DNA of 64,000 nucleotides from Bacteroidota bacterium (GTDB taxonomy: Bacteria; Bacteroidota; Bacteroidia; Bacteroidales; WCHB1-69). The notes under the pieces were generated by a model, which worked only from the letters and a program-made list of their open reading frames with translations, made no database searches and was not told the origin of the DNA. Positions 38,271 through 49,000 of the stretch are shown piece after piece. The position numbers and the translations under genes were made by a program. Positions within the stretch are counted from its first letter, which is position 1, and each line of letters starts with the position of its first letter. The DNA lies in assembly GCA_029570835.1 (NCBI GenBank), contig JAKPTX010000255.1, positions 1-64,000 of the forward strand. Reading direction: 5' to 3'.

Positions 38271-39737
38271 ATGAAACGATTATTTTTATTATTAATAGGA
38301 TTCCTTACCTTTTCTGCTCAGGCACAGAAGCTGAGTGCGGTGATCGATTATCGTCCGTATTGTGACCTGGAATTGGATCCCTATTTGGAAGTTTCTTCTT
38401 TTATCGATGGAAACTCGGTACGTTATGTAAAAAATCAGACTCAAATGTTTGAAGCAGACGTGCGCATCACCATTGATATCAAGAAAGAGGGGCAATTTGT
38501 TAAAAAGGTGGATTATCTGGTTTCAGGTGAACAGTTGGCAGATACAATCGGTGTGAAAAGAACTGACTTTTGGGGAGTTAAACGAATTTCACTACCTAAT
38601 GGAACCTATAATCTTGCTTTTACTATTCAGGATATGAACAATGAGGAATCCAAAGTGGAATTTGTTGATTTAGTTAAGATTCAATTCCCAAAAGATACTG
38701 TTTCTATTTCCGGAATCAATCTGCATGAACATATTGCTAAAACAGATAACCCCAATCCGTACTACGATAAGTATGGATATACCTCTGTACCACTACTTTA
38801 CAACTACTTGCCTCCTGTATTAAATAAACTTTATTTTTCTGCCGAAATTTACAATACCGAAAAAGGGGTGGGACCCAATACTCTCTTTATGGTTCGTAGC
38901 ACATTGAGAAATTTGAATACTAAAAGACAGTTATCCGGAGAGTACACTACAGTGAAAAGAATGGAATCGGCACCCTTGGTTTATTATGTTAGTGAACTGG
39001 ATATAACACAACTTTATACCGGTGATTATCTGCTCACTATCGAGGTGTATGGAAAGGATTCGATATTGGTTGCGACATCTCAAGCTGTTTTTGAAAGACA
39101 AAATGATATTCCTTTGTATGAGGAGGAGTTTGTTCTGACTAAAGATTTTAGAGGTACTTTTGTAGAAAAGATTACTGATGTAAAACAGATGAGAGAGTAC
39201 ATTGCTTGTTTATTGCCAATAGCTTCTATTTCGGAAAATAATTTTATTAGAAAAAATGTCAGAAAGGGAGAATTGCAAGATTTACAGCAGTTTTTTTATG
39301 GTTTTTGGTACTTGAGAAATGATGAAAATCCGGAAGAGGAATGGTTGAAATATTATGAGAAAATAAAATATGTGGATAAATTGTATACCAGTGGCAATAT
39401 GAAAGGGTACAGAACTGACCGGGGTCGGGTATTCCTTCAATATGGTCCCCCCAGTACGGTGTATGAAGCGCCTTTCGACTCCCATTCTTATCCGTATGAA
39501 ATCTGGACCTATGCCATGCTAGAGAGTCAAAGCAATGTCAGGTTTATCTTCTATAATGTGGACTTGGTATCTAAGAATTATGAACTTCTTCACTCAGATA
39601 AGATTGGCGAAGTACAGGATCCATTCTGGAAAGTTAAGTTGGTAAATCGTAAAACTCCAATCTATAACTTTGACGATAAAAGTATTGAGCAATATTATGG
39701 CAATACCGTCGAAGATGACTGGTTCTATCTGAAATAA
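38271..39737 (+). CDS. GWxTD domain-containing protein
   Basis: C-terminal GYRTDRGRVFLQYGPPSTVYEAPFDSHSYPYEIWTY. Confidence 0.75.
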   Translation: MKRLFLLLIGFLTFSAQAQKLSAVIDYRPYCDLELDPYLEVSSFIDGNSVRYVKNQTQMFEADVRITIDIKKEGQFVKKVDYLVSGEQLADTIGVKRTDFWGVKRISLPNGTYNLAFTIQDMNNEESKVEFVDLVKIQFPKDTVSISGINLHEHIAKTDNPNPYYDKYGYTSVPLLYNYLPPVLNKLYFSAEIYNTEKGVGPNTLFMVRSTLRNLNTKRQLSGEYTTVKRMESAPLVYYVSELDITQLYTGDYLLTIEVYGKDSILVATSQAVFERQNDIPLYEEEFVLTKDFRGTFVEKITDVKQMREYIACLLPIASISENNFIRKNVRKGELQDLQQFFYGFWYLRNDENPEEEWLKYYEKIKYVDKLYTSGNMKGYRTDRGRVFLQYGPPSTVYEAPFDSHSYPYEIWTYAMLESQSNVRFIFYNVDLVSKNYELLHSDKIGEVQDPFWKVKLVNRKTPIYNFDDKSIEQYYGNTVEDDWFYLK

Positions 39738-39747
39738 CAAAACTACT

Positions 39748-40347
39748 ATGCTGATTAGGTTGTGTGATATTATTCTCTCATTGGCTGCTATCGTACTGTT
39801 GTCCCCTTTTTTATTGGTAATTACCTTCATTGGAGCGATTGAATCAAAAGGAGATCCCTTTTTTATGCAGCGTAGGGTGGGGAAAAATGGGAAACAGTTC
39901 AACTTATTGAAGTATAGAACGATGAGAAAAAATTCTGATAAGTTAGGACTTCTTACAGTAGGAGATCGTGATCCGAGAGTAACACCAATAGGTCGATTTT
40001 TAAGGAAATATAAATTGGATGAAATTCCGCAGTTGTTCAATGTATTGAAAGGGGATATGAGTATTGTGGGTCCCCGCCCGGAAGTGAAGAAATATGTGGA
40101 TTTGTACACTGAAGAGCAACGTAAAGTGCTTCAGGTTCGTCCCGGGATAACTGATTATGCATCCTTGAGTTATATTGATGAAAATGAGATCCTTGCAGAT
40201 TCTGATGATCCTGAAAAGACCTATATTGAAGAGGTAATGCCGGCTAAAATTGAATTGAATTTTAAATATATAGAAAATCGCTCTCTTAAAGAGTATTTCA
40301 AACTGATTTTTCTTACTATTGGCTCCATTTTTCGCAATCGGGCATAG
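39748..40347 (+). CDS. Undecaprenyl-phosphate sugar transferase
   Basis: KYRTMRKNSD, KLDEIPQLFNVLKGDMSIVGPRPE. Confidence 0.9.
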   Translation: MLIRLCDIILSLAAIVLLSPFLLVITFIGAIESKGDPFFMQRRVGKNGKQFNLLKYRTMRKNSDKLGLLTVGDRDPRVTPIGRFLRKYKLDEIPQLFNVLKGDMSIVGPRPEVKKYVDLYTEEQRKVLQVRPGITDYASLSYIDENEILADSDDPEKTYIEEVMPAKIELNFKYIENRSLKEYFKLIFLTIGSIFRNRA

Positions 40348-40368
40348 GGAGCTTAAAATCTATAGCGT

Positions 40369-41736
40369 ATGAAAACATTACAATGGCTTCCTCTTTTTTT
40401 TATGACATTAATAATAAAGGGGGGGAGTGTTCAGGGGCAAGACAGCAATTACGTTAAGAGGATCATCTGTGACCTCTCCGCTCCTGAGATGTATGGACGC
40501 GCTGCTCCTTACAATGGAGAGTATCTGGCAGCACAGTATCTGAGGCGGGAATTGCAGCAAATCCAAGTTGACCCTTTGGGTAATAATTATTTCCAGGAGT
40601 ATCCGATCTATGGTTATGAAATGATCGGGAATGTGAGTGTAGTAGTGGATAAAATTATACTGAAAAATTTTTATGAATATCGGCTTCCGTTCCATACTCC
40701 ATCGATTGATGGGGAGTATAGAGTGATCCAGGCTCCTTTGGAGATTTTAGATTATACAAAAGAGGAGGATACTTATCAGCTCTCGGAGATGGCACAAATC
40801 CATTGGGAGCAATTGCAAAAGAAATATAAAGAGCGATTAAAGAGTGAAGTGATCTATTTTAATGCCGACCGGATCTCCGACCTCCCTTGCGATTCTTTGA
40901 CTAAAGTACGGATTAGGCAGAATCTGAACGATTGGAAACATGAAACAACCAATATTTTTGAGTTTTCAAAAATAATGATTGGGATGAGTGAACTACCCGG
41001 GTTTGGAACTCGTAAAATGGAGGAAAAAGAGTTTTCATTTTTCTATGTCAAACCGGAAAAGATTACCCCTAAAACAAAAAAGATAAGAATTCATTTTGAA
41101 AACAAGATGGGATATCGCACTACTCAAAATGTGGTAGGAATGATTCCCGGAACAACTGAACCGGACTCTTTTGTGGTGCTGATTGGACACTATGACCATC
41201 TGGGGATGTTGGGTGATGATTGCGTTTTTTATGGTGCTCACGACAATGCTTCCGGAGTTGCCTATGTTTTAAGTTTAGGACAATATTTTGTTCAAAATCG
41301 CTTGAAATACAGTGTGGTTTTGATTTTGTCCAGTGGAGAGGAAAGTGGGTTGCAAGGCTCAACCTATTTTGTGGAACATCCTTTGGTCCCATTGGATCAA
41401 ATTATACAAGTGATTAATTTTGATCTTCTTTGTGGTGGGGATGAGGGATTAATGATGTTTAATGGGGTTAACCCACTTTGTGCACGTTTTCTAGATCAGA
41501 TGGAACGAATAAATGGAACGGAGAATTGGGTTCCTGAGATTCAAAGAGGAAGAAACGCACCCAATAGCGACCACTATCCTTTTACATTAAAGAAAATTCC
41601 TGCCTTGTTTACGCTTACTATAGGAGGTCATAAACCGATAGCAACTCATACTCCTGATGATCGTTGCGAATTTTGTGGAGTGAACTATTCGGAAAGAATA
41701 TTGAAACTCTTTATTAGAACATTGGAAACTTTTTAG
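40369..41736 (+). CDS. M28-family peptidase, secreted
   Basis: VVLIGHYDHLG, GAHDNASGVAYVL, SSGEESGLQGS, NSDHYPF. Confidence 0.85.
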   Translation: MKTLQWLPLFFMTLIIKGGSVQGQDSNYVKRIICDLSAPEMYGRAAPYNGEYLAAQYLRRELQQIQVDPLGNNYFQEYPIYGYEMIGNVSVVVDKIILKNFYEYRLPFHTPSIDGEYRVIQAPLEILDYTKEEDTYQLSEMAQIHWEQLQKKYKERLKSEVIYFNADRISDLPCDSLTKVRIRQNLNDWKHETTNIFEFSKIMIGMSELPGFGTRKMEEKEFSFFYVKPEKITPKTKKIRIHFENKMGYRTTQNVVGMIPGTTEPDSFVVLIGHYDHLGMLGDDCVFYGAHDNASGVAYVLSLGQYFVQNRLKYSVVLILSSGEESGLQGSTYFVEHPLVPLDQIIQVINFDLLCGGDEGLMMFNGVNPLCARFLDQMERINGTENWVPEIQRGRNAPNSDHYPFTLKKIPALFTLTIGGHKPIATHTPDDRCEFCGVNYSERILKLFIRTLETF

Positions 41737-41738
41737 TC

Positions 41739-42395
41739 ATGAAACTCTATATTGTTCCCACGCCAATTGGTAATTTGGAGGATATCACCCTTCGTGCATT
41801 ACGCATCCTAAAGGAAGTGGATTTTATTTTAAGCGAAGATACCCGTACGACACAAAAGTTGTTGAAACATTATGAGATAGAGAATCGTTGCTACGCATAC
41901 CATATTTACAATGAACACAAACAAGTGTCACGGTATATAGATCAGATCAGGCAGGCTGCTGCCGTAGCTCTCACCTCCGATGCCGGTACGCCGGGGATTT
42001 CTGATCCGGGTTATCTGCTGATTCGTGAAGCAATCAAAGAGGGTATTGAAGTGATCTGCCTGCCCGGAGCAACTGCACTCATTCCTGCATTAATTAACTC
42101 GGGGCTTCCCTCTGATCAATTCCTGTTTTATGGCTTTTTACCGCATAAAAAGGGGAAACAGAGTGCGCTTAAAAAAATTGCTGAGAGTGATCAAACGGTA
42201 ATTTTTTATGAATCACCCCATCGTTTATTGAAAACCCTTGAGATGATGCTCCCACTTTTTGAGGAAGATCGCGTCATTTCAATATCCCGAGAAATATCAA
42301 AAGTTTATGAAGAGACTTATCGTGGTACTGTAGCGGAATGTTTGCAATATTTTGAAAAAAAAGAGGTGAAAGGGGAAATTGTAGTTGTTGTTTAA
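41739..42395 (+). CDS. rsmI: 16S rRNA (cytidine-2'-O)-methyltransferase RsmI
   Basis: LYIVPTPIGNLEDITLRALRIL, SEDTRTTQKLL, SDAGTPGISDPG. Confidence 0.93.
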   Translation: MKLYIVPTPIGNLEDITLRALRILKEVDFILSEDTRTTQKLLKHYEIENRCYAYHIYNEHKQVSRYIDQIRQAAAVALTSDAGTPGISDPGYLLIREAIKEGIEVICLPGATALIPALINSGLPSDQFLFYGFLPHKKGKQSALKKIAESDQTVIFYESPHRLLKTLEMMLPLFEEDRVISISREISKVYEETYRGTVAECLQYFEKKEVKGEIVVVV

Positions 42396-42469
42396 GAGAT
42401 TTCAGTTTTTTTAAGATGGTAGTATAATTGAAAAATTGTACTTTTGCGAATTCTATTAATTTGTTTTTT

Positions 42470-43060
42470 ATGATTGAATATGTAAAAGGAAAATTGGTCG
42501 AGAAAACCCCGGAGCATGTCGTGATTGAAACTGCCGGCGGTGTAGCCTACATGATTCACATCTCTTTAGCTACCTACTCTGCAATTGGTGCTGTGCAAGA
42601 GTTGAGTTTATTAACCCATTACGTAATCAAGGAGGATGCGCATGTTTTATACGGCTTTGCAGAAGAAGAAGAACGTTCTCTTTTCAAACTATTAATTACC
42701 GTTAGTGGTATTGGGGTGGCTACAGCCCGCTTGATGCTCTCTTCGTTGAGTGTTTCAGAGATTTTAGGAGCTATTGCAACGGAGAATGCAAGGACACTTC
42801 AAACTGTGAAAGGGATAGGCAATAAGAGTGCTCAAAGGATTATAATTGAGTTGAAAGATAAAATTGGAAAAACAACTCCACAAAATTTAGATAAAATTGC
42901 ATTTTCCTACAATAATAATAAGGCTGAAGCGTTATCTGCTTTAGTTTCTTTAGGTTTTGTAAAAACTCCTGCAGAGGCTGTGTTAGATAAAATTATTCAA
43001 CAAGAGGGGATCGAATTAAGTGTAGAGGAATTGATTAAAAAGGCGTTAAAGTTATTGTAG
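42470..43060 (+). CDS. ruvA: Holliday junction branch migration protein RuvA
   Basis: MIEYVKGKLVEKTPEHVVIE, VSGIGVATARLMLSS; -7 box TACTTTTG at 42439-42446 supports ATG 42470. Confidence 0.92.
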   Translation: MIEYVKGKLVEKTPEHVVIETAGGVAYMIHISLATYSAIGAVQELSLLTHYVIKEDAHVLYGFAEEEERSLFKLLITVSGIGVATARLMLSSLSVSEILGAIATENARTLQTVKGIGNKSAQRIIIELKDKIGKTTPQNLDKIAFSYNNNKAEALSALVSLGFVKTPAEAVLDKIIQQEGIELSVEELIKKALKLL

Positions 43061-43079
43061 ATTGTAGATTATTGAAAAC

Positions 43080-46000
43080 GTGGCAATAAGAAAAGCAACC
43101 CGAAGAATCACCTCCATAATGGTGATTATCCTCTTTCTCACTTCATTAGTATGGGCTCTGCCCAACTATGTGAATGTTTTTGTTCAAGAGAATAGTAGCT
43201 CGGTTCAACATGAAAGTGAAGTAGTTGAAACGCAGGAAAATCTAACCCCGCCGGATTCGGGTTTGGTGAGTCCGATTCCTCAACCTATCAATAATCCCTT
43301 ACAAGAGGGAGTCCTTTTTTCTCCCTTTCATTTAAAAGTTCCACCGGCATTACAGACAAGAATTTATTTTGATACTATCACCAACCAGTTTGTGTTCAGA
43401 AATATGATTGGTGAAGTTCCATATGGTCCTGCAGCTTCAATGGATGTATCGGAGTTTATTGAATATGATGTACGTAACGAAACACGTAATTATTGGCGAT
43501 CAAAAGGAGTAAAACACTCTTCTGATCCAAACCGTAGAGGTGGAGATGGGTTAATCCCTCAACTGAGAATAGGAGGCGATATTTTTGAGTCTATCTTTGG
43601 AAGTAATACAATTGATGTTCGTCCATCCGGGAATGTTGAATTACTGTTTGGAATCTTACACAATCGTGATAAAAATCCAAACCTGACAGCACGTCAACAG
43701 AAAAGAACAGAGTTTAAGTTTGATGAGAAGATTCAGGCGAATGTAATTGCAAAAGTAGGAGATAAAATCTCCTATAATTTGAACTATAATACCGAGTCAA
43801 ATTTCGAGTTTGATAATCAGATGAAATTGAAATTTGAAGGGAAAGAGGATGATATTATTCAATTGATGGAGTTTGGAGATGTGATGTTGCCATTACAGAG
43901 TACACTGATAACAGGTAGTCAGTCTTTGTTTGGATTTAAAACGGCATTGAAATTTGGTAAGTTGACAGTAACTTCGGTACTCACTGAGAATAGAGCCAAT
44001 ACACAAACCATTACTATTTCAGGTGGAGCACAGATGCAGGATTTTTACTTCCGCGCCGATGATTATGAAGCGAATAAACACTATTTTATAGCTCAATATT
44101 TCAGAGATCACTATAACGAATATATGTCAACCCTTCCGCTAGTGGGATCTCCTATTGTAATTACCCGTATTGAAGTGTGGCGTACTAATATTGGTGCTGC
44201 TACAGTGGAAAATAGAAATATTGTTGCCTTTACGGACTTGGGAGAAGCAGATCCTTACTTTGAAGGGTTCCATGGCTCCGGTTATGTACTTCCGAGTGAT
44301 ATGAGTAACGACTTGACTGTAACGGTCGATACTTCAATGATTCGTGATATCTCTACTGCTTCAAACAACCTACGTCTGTTGGGATTGACTGCGGGAGAGG
44401 ACTACGAAAAAATAGAAAATGCTAGACTTTTGTCGCCCAATGAGTACACTTTTAATAGTAAATTGGGATTTATTTCATTGAACACAACTCTAACTTCTGA
44501 TCAAGTGTTAGCGGTTGCCTTCCAATATCAGGTGATTGGAGATAATGCTGTGTATCAGGTTGGGGAGTTCTCAAATGAAGTTTCTTCTCCAGGAGCAATC
44601 AGAGTAAAGTTGTTGAAATCAACCTCACTGAATACCAGATCTCCACTCTGGAAATTGATGATGAAAAACGTATATAACTTGAATGCATACCAGCTTTCCA
44701 ATGAAAAGTTTAGATTGAATGTGCTTTATACAGGAGATGATGAGGGGGTAGCCAACGGATTTTTCAATACGGGAAGTGTAAAAGGGATCCCTTTGATCCG
44801 TTTAATGGGCTTAGATCGTTTAAATCAACAACAAGATCCTTATCCTGATGGTGTGTTTGACTTTGTTGATGGTGCAGATGTGAGTGGTGGAACGATCGTT
44901 TCGCGTAATGGTCGTATATTCTTTCCCACAGTGGAACCGTTTGGAAAAGACTTAAGAGCTGTAATTCCGGAACCGGAAGTGGCAGACAGGTACGCTTATG
45001 ATTCGCTCTATACTATGACTAAAACGTTGGCACAACAATATACCTCTAAAAATAAGTTCTATATCGAAGGGACATATCAATCTTCTTATGGATCGGAGTT
45101 TCAATTGGGTGCATTTAATTTACCTGAAGGTTCAGTAAAAGTAACTGCAGGGGGAATCCCTTTGGTATTGAACCAGGATTATACCGTGAATTATGGAATG
45201 GGTACGGTAACAATCACCAATGAAGGAGTCTTAAAATCAGGGGCGCCCATTACTATTTCTCTTGAAAACAAGAATATGATGACCGAAAGGCGGATGCTGG
45301 GAACCAACTTAGACTACCGTTTCAATCAAGATCTTAACATTGGTGCTACCATTTTAAATTTACGTGAACGTCCCTTAACAAATAAGGTGAATTACGGTAA
45401 TGAACCGATCAATAATATGATTTGGGGGATGAATGTTGCCTATAAAAAGGAGATTCCTTTCATTACGAAGTTAGTAGACTGGTTACCTTTTTACAGCACT
45501 ACTGCTAAATCATTTGTACAAATGGATGCGGAGTTTGCTCATTTTGTTCCGGGGCATTCTCGAGCTGTGGGAAAAGAGGGAACTACCTATATCGATGATT
45601 TTGAATCTGCTAAGGTGTCTGTTGATCTGGGACAGCGTCAGTTTTGGGTGATGGCTTCCACTCCGCAAGGGCAACCACATTGGTTTAGAGAAGCAATGCC
45701 AGTAAGCTCTAGTGAGCCTGCAAGAAGACAGTTGGCATACGGCTTCAATCGTGCTAAATTAGCATGGTATATTATAGATCCTCTTTTCTATGCCAATACT
45801 ACTGCAACACCTTCTAATTTAACTAAAGATGATCAATCTGCGCCTTATGCCAGAGCGGTTTATGAACCGGAACTTTTCCCCAATAGAGAGTACTCTTCTG
45901 CAGCGCAATCTACTTACATGCCTGTCTTTAATCTCGCTTTTTATCCCAATGAAAGAGGTTCATACAATTACGATGTAGATGGCTCTGAGGGATTCTCTTC

Positions 46001-49000
46001 GGGAGTTGAGGCTGACGGATCATTGAAAGATCCCGGATCAAGATGGGGTGGGATTATGAGACGTTTTGATTATACTGACTTTGAATCTAATAACTACGAG
46101 TATATTGAGTTTTGGATGATGGATCCGTTTATTGAGAATCCGAATCACAAAGGGGGAAAATTAGTGTTCAATCTGGGAGATATTTCTGAGGATATTCTGC
46201 GTGATGGGAAAAAGTTTTTTGAAAATGGATTGCCTGCAGATGGAAGTGATACTGACGTAGAGTATACTGCGTGGGGACGTGTTCCTACCATACAACAGAT
46301 AATCAACTCTTTTGATAATGATCCTAATGCCAGACCATTCCAGGATGTGGGATTGGATGGATTGACCGATGACATGGAAAAGAGTCACTATAATGAAACC
46401 TACTTGGAATTACTTCGAAATCAGTTTGGGGAAACCTCAATGGCATACCTCAATGCAATTCAGGACCCCTCAGCAGATAACTTTCACTATTTCAGAGGTT
46501 CCGATTATGATGAGCAGGATGTAAAAATTGTAGAACGCTATAAATATTACAACAACCAACAAGGAAACTCTCCTGCCAATACTCAAAATAATGAATCTTA
46601 CTTAGCAGCTGAGACAACACAACCCGATGTGGAAGATGTGAATAATGATAATACGCTCAGTGAAGAGGAAAAATATTATCAGTATGTGATTGAATTAAGC
46701 CCCGATCGGATGAATGTAGGAGAAAATTATATCAATGACATTTATGAAGCTATTCCGGAGAGATTACCTAATGGAACCTCCCCAATAACAAAATGGTATC
46801 AATTCCGTATTCCTATCAAAAATCCCGATCAAGTTGTAGGAAACATTTCAGGGTTTCACTCCATTAGATTTATGCGGGTCTTCATGAGAGAATTTGAGGA
46901 ACCGATCATTTGTCGTTTGGCTACTTTTGAATTGGTAAAAAGTAATTGGAGAACATTTACCCATGAACTTTTTGAGGATGGAGAGTATATTCCCGGAGGG
47001 GATGTCAATACTGTCGTTAATGTGGGTACAGTAAATTTTGAGGAGAATGCGAATAGGGTTCCTATTCCTTATGTTTTACCTCCGGGTATTGTAAGAGAGC
47101 AAATAAGTGGGATCGTTGTTTATCAACAAAATGAACAGTCCCTTTCTATAAAAATTTCTGAATTGGCGGATGGAGATGCAAGAGCAATCTACAAAAATTC
47201 AAGTTTTGACATGCGTCAGTTTAAGAAATTGGAGATGTTTATCCACGCTGAAGACCTGTATAGTTCAGGAGAACTCAAGCAGGGAGATATTACTGTGTTT
47301 ATACGCTTGGGTAGTGACTTTACTGACAACTACTATGAGTATGAGATTCCAATTGAAATAACTCCCTGGGGTGTTGGTAAAGATACAACCTTGATTTGGC
47401 CGGAAAAAAACAGAATGGCTATCGTTTTAGATTCGATTGTAGATATTAAACAAATTCGTAATAAGGCAGTGAGAGAGGGACACCATCTCAATAACGCAAC
47501 TCCTTTTGTATATCGTTTGGAAAATGGGAATAAAGTAACCATTTTGGGGATGCCTAATTTAGCCTCTGTGAATACGATCATGCTGGGTGTGAGAAATCCC
47601 AAAAAACGATCGCTCAATGATGGGGATGATATGCTCCCTAAATCAGTAGAGATCTGGTTTAATGAGCTGCGTTTGGTGGGTTTTGACGACCGATCAGGGG
47701 TGGCAGCACTGGGTAGAGTCCGGATGAATTTAGCTGACCTGGGCGATTTAACCTTCTCCTCAACGTACTCAACACCCGGTTTTGGTTCTTTGGAGCAACC
47801 GATAACGGAGAGACAGATCGCGACGAAGTATAGCGTGGATGTAGCTACAAACCTAGATGGAGGGAAAGTGTTGTTCCCTCAAAAATGGAATATTAAGATA
47901 CCTCTTCATTACGACTTTTCTCAGGTTGGAGAACTCCCGGAATACAATCCTCTTAATCCGGATGTGTTATTGGCTGAGGATTTAGCAACATATGATAATG
48001 CTGACGAAAGGGATTCAATTAGAGCGATGACTACGGTATTGGTACAGCGTCAAAATCTTAATATTACTAATGTGAGAAAAGAACGTGACCTGAATAAACC
48101 TCTAAAAATAAGACCTTGGGATATAGAAAATATAGATCTTTCCTATGCCTATTCAGAGGTTGCTAAACGGGATGTAGATGTCGAGTTTGATAACGAGATC
48201 CGCCATGAAGGTCAAATAGGCTATACTTATACAAGTACTCCTAAGAATTATCGTCCATTCTCTAGAGTGAAGTTTTTGAAATCTTCGTGGTTACAGATTA
48301 TTAGGGATGTGAATATCAATCCGTTACCTAAAAATATAACTTTTAGAACTACGGTAACACGTGAGTTGAATGAGTTTAAATTGAGACCTAAGAGTAAAGG
48401 AAATATTATCATTGATACTAGTATAGTGAAAAATTTTATGTGGGTGAGAGATTATTCGGTACAATGGGATTTAACACAAGCATTGCGTTTGAACTATAAA
48501 GCACTTTCTACATCTCGTATTGATGAACCACCCGGGTTATTGGATACGAGGGAGAAGAAAGATTCCGTGTGGCTTAGTTTTAGAAACGGAGGTCGATCAA
48601 CTCAGTTTATGCAGAGAATCGATGCTTCCTGGCAAGTGCCCCTCAATAAAATACCACTCTTTAAGTGGATTAATACCAATGTAACCTACAATGCTACTTA
48701 TAATTTCACTGCATCACCACTTTCGTTGGCTCATCTTGGGAATACTATTGATAACTCTAACCAAATGCAAGGGAATGTAACCTTTAATTTGGTAACCCTC
48801 TACGACGTAATTCCCTATTTTAAAAAAGTAAATCAGGGTACCCAACGGCGCCCTCAACCTTCAACAGGAAGGGGAGGTAAGCGGGAGGATCCCCTCGAAA
48901 ATAAAGATCAATCAAAAGACACTGTAAAGGTAAATGTAGGTAAGTTGATTTTAGATCACTCCCTGCGCTTTTTGATGATGGTACGTAGTGTTTCTGTTAA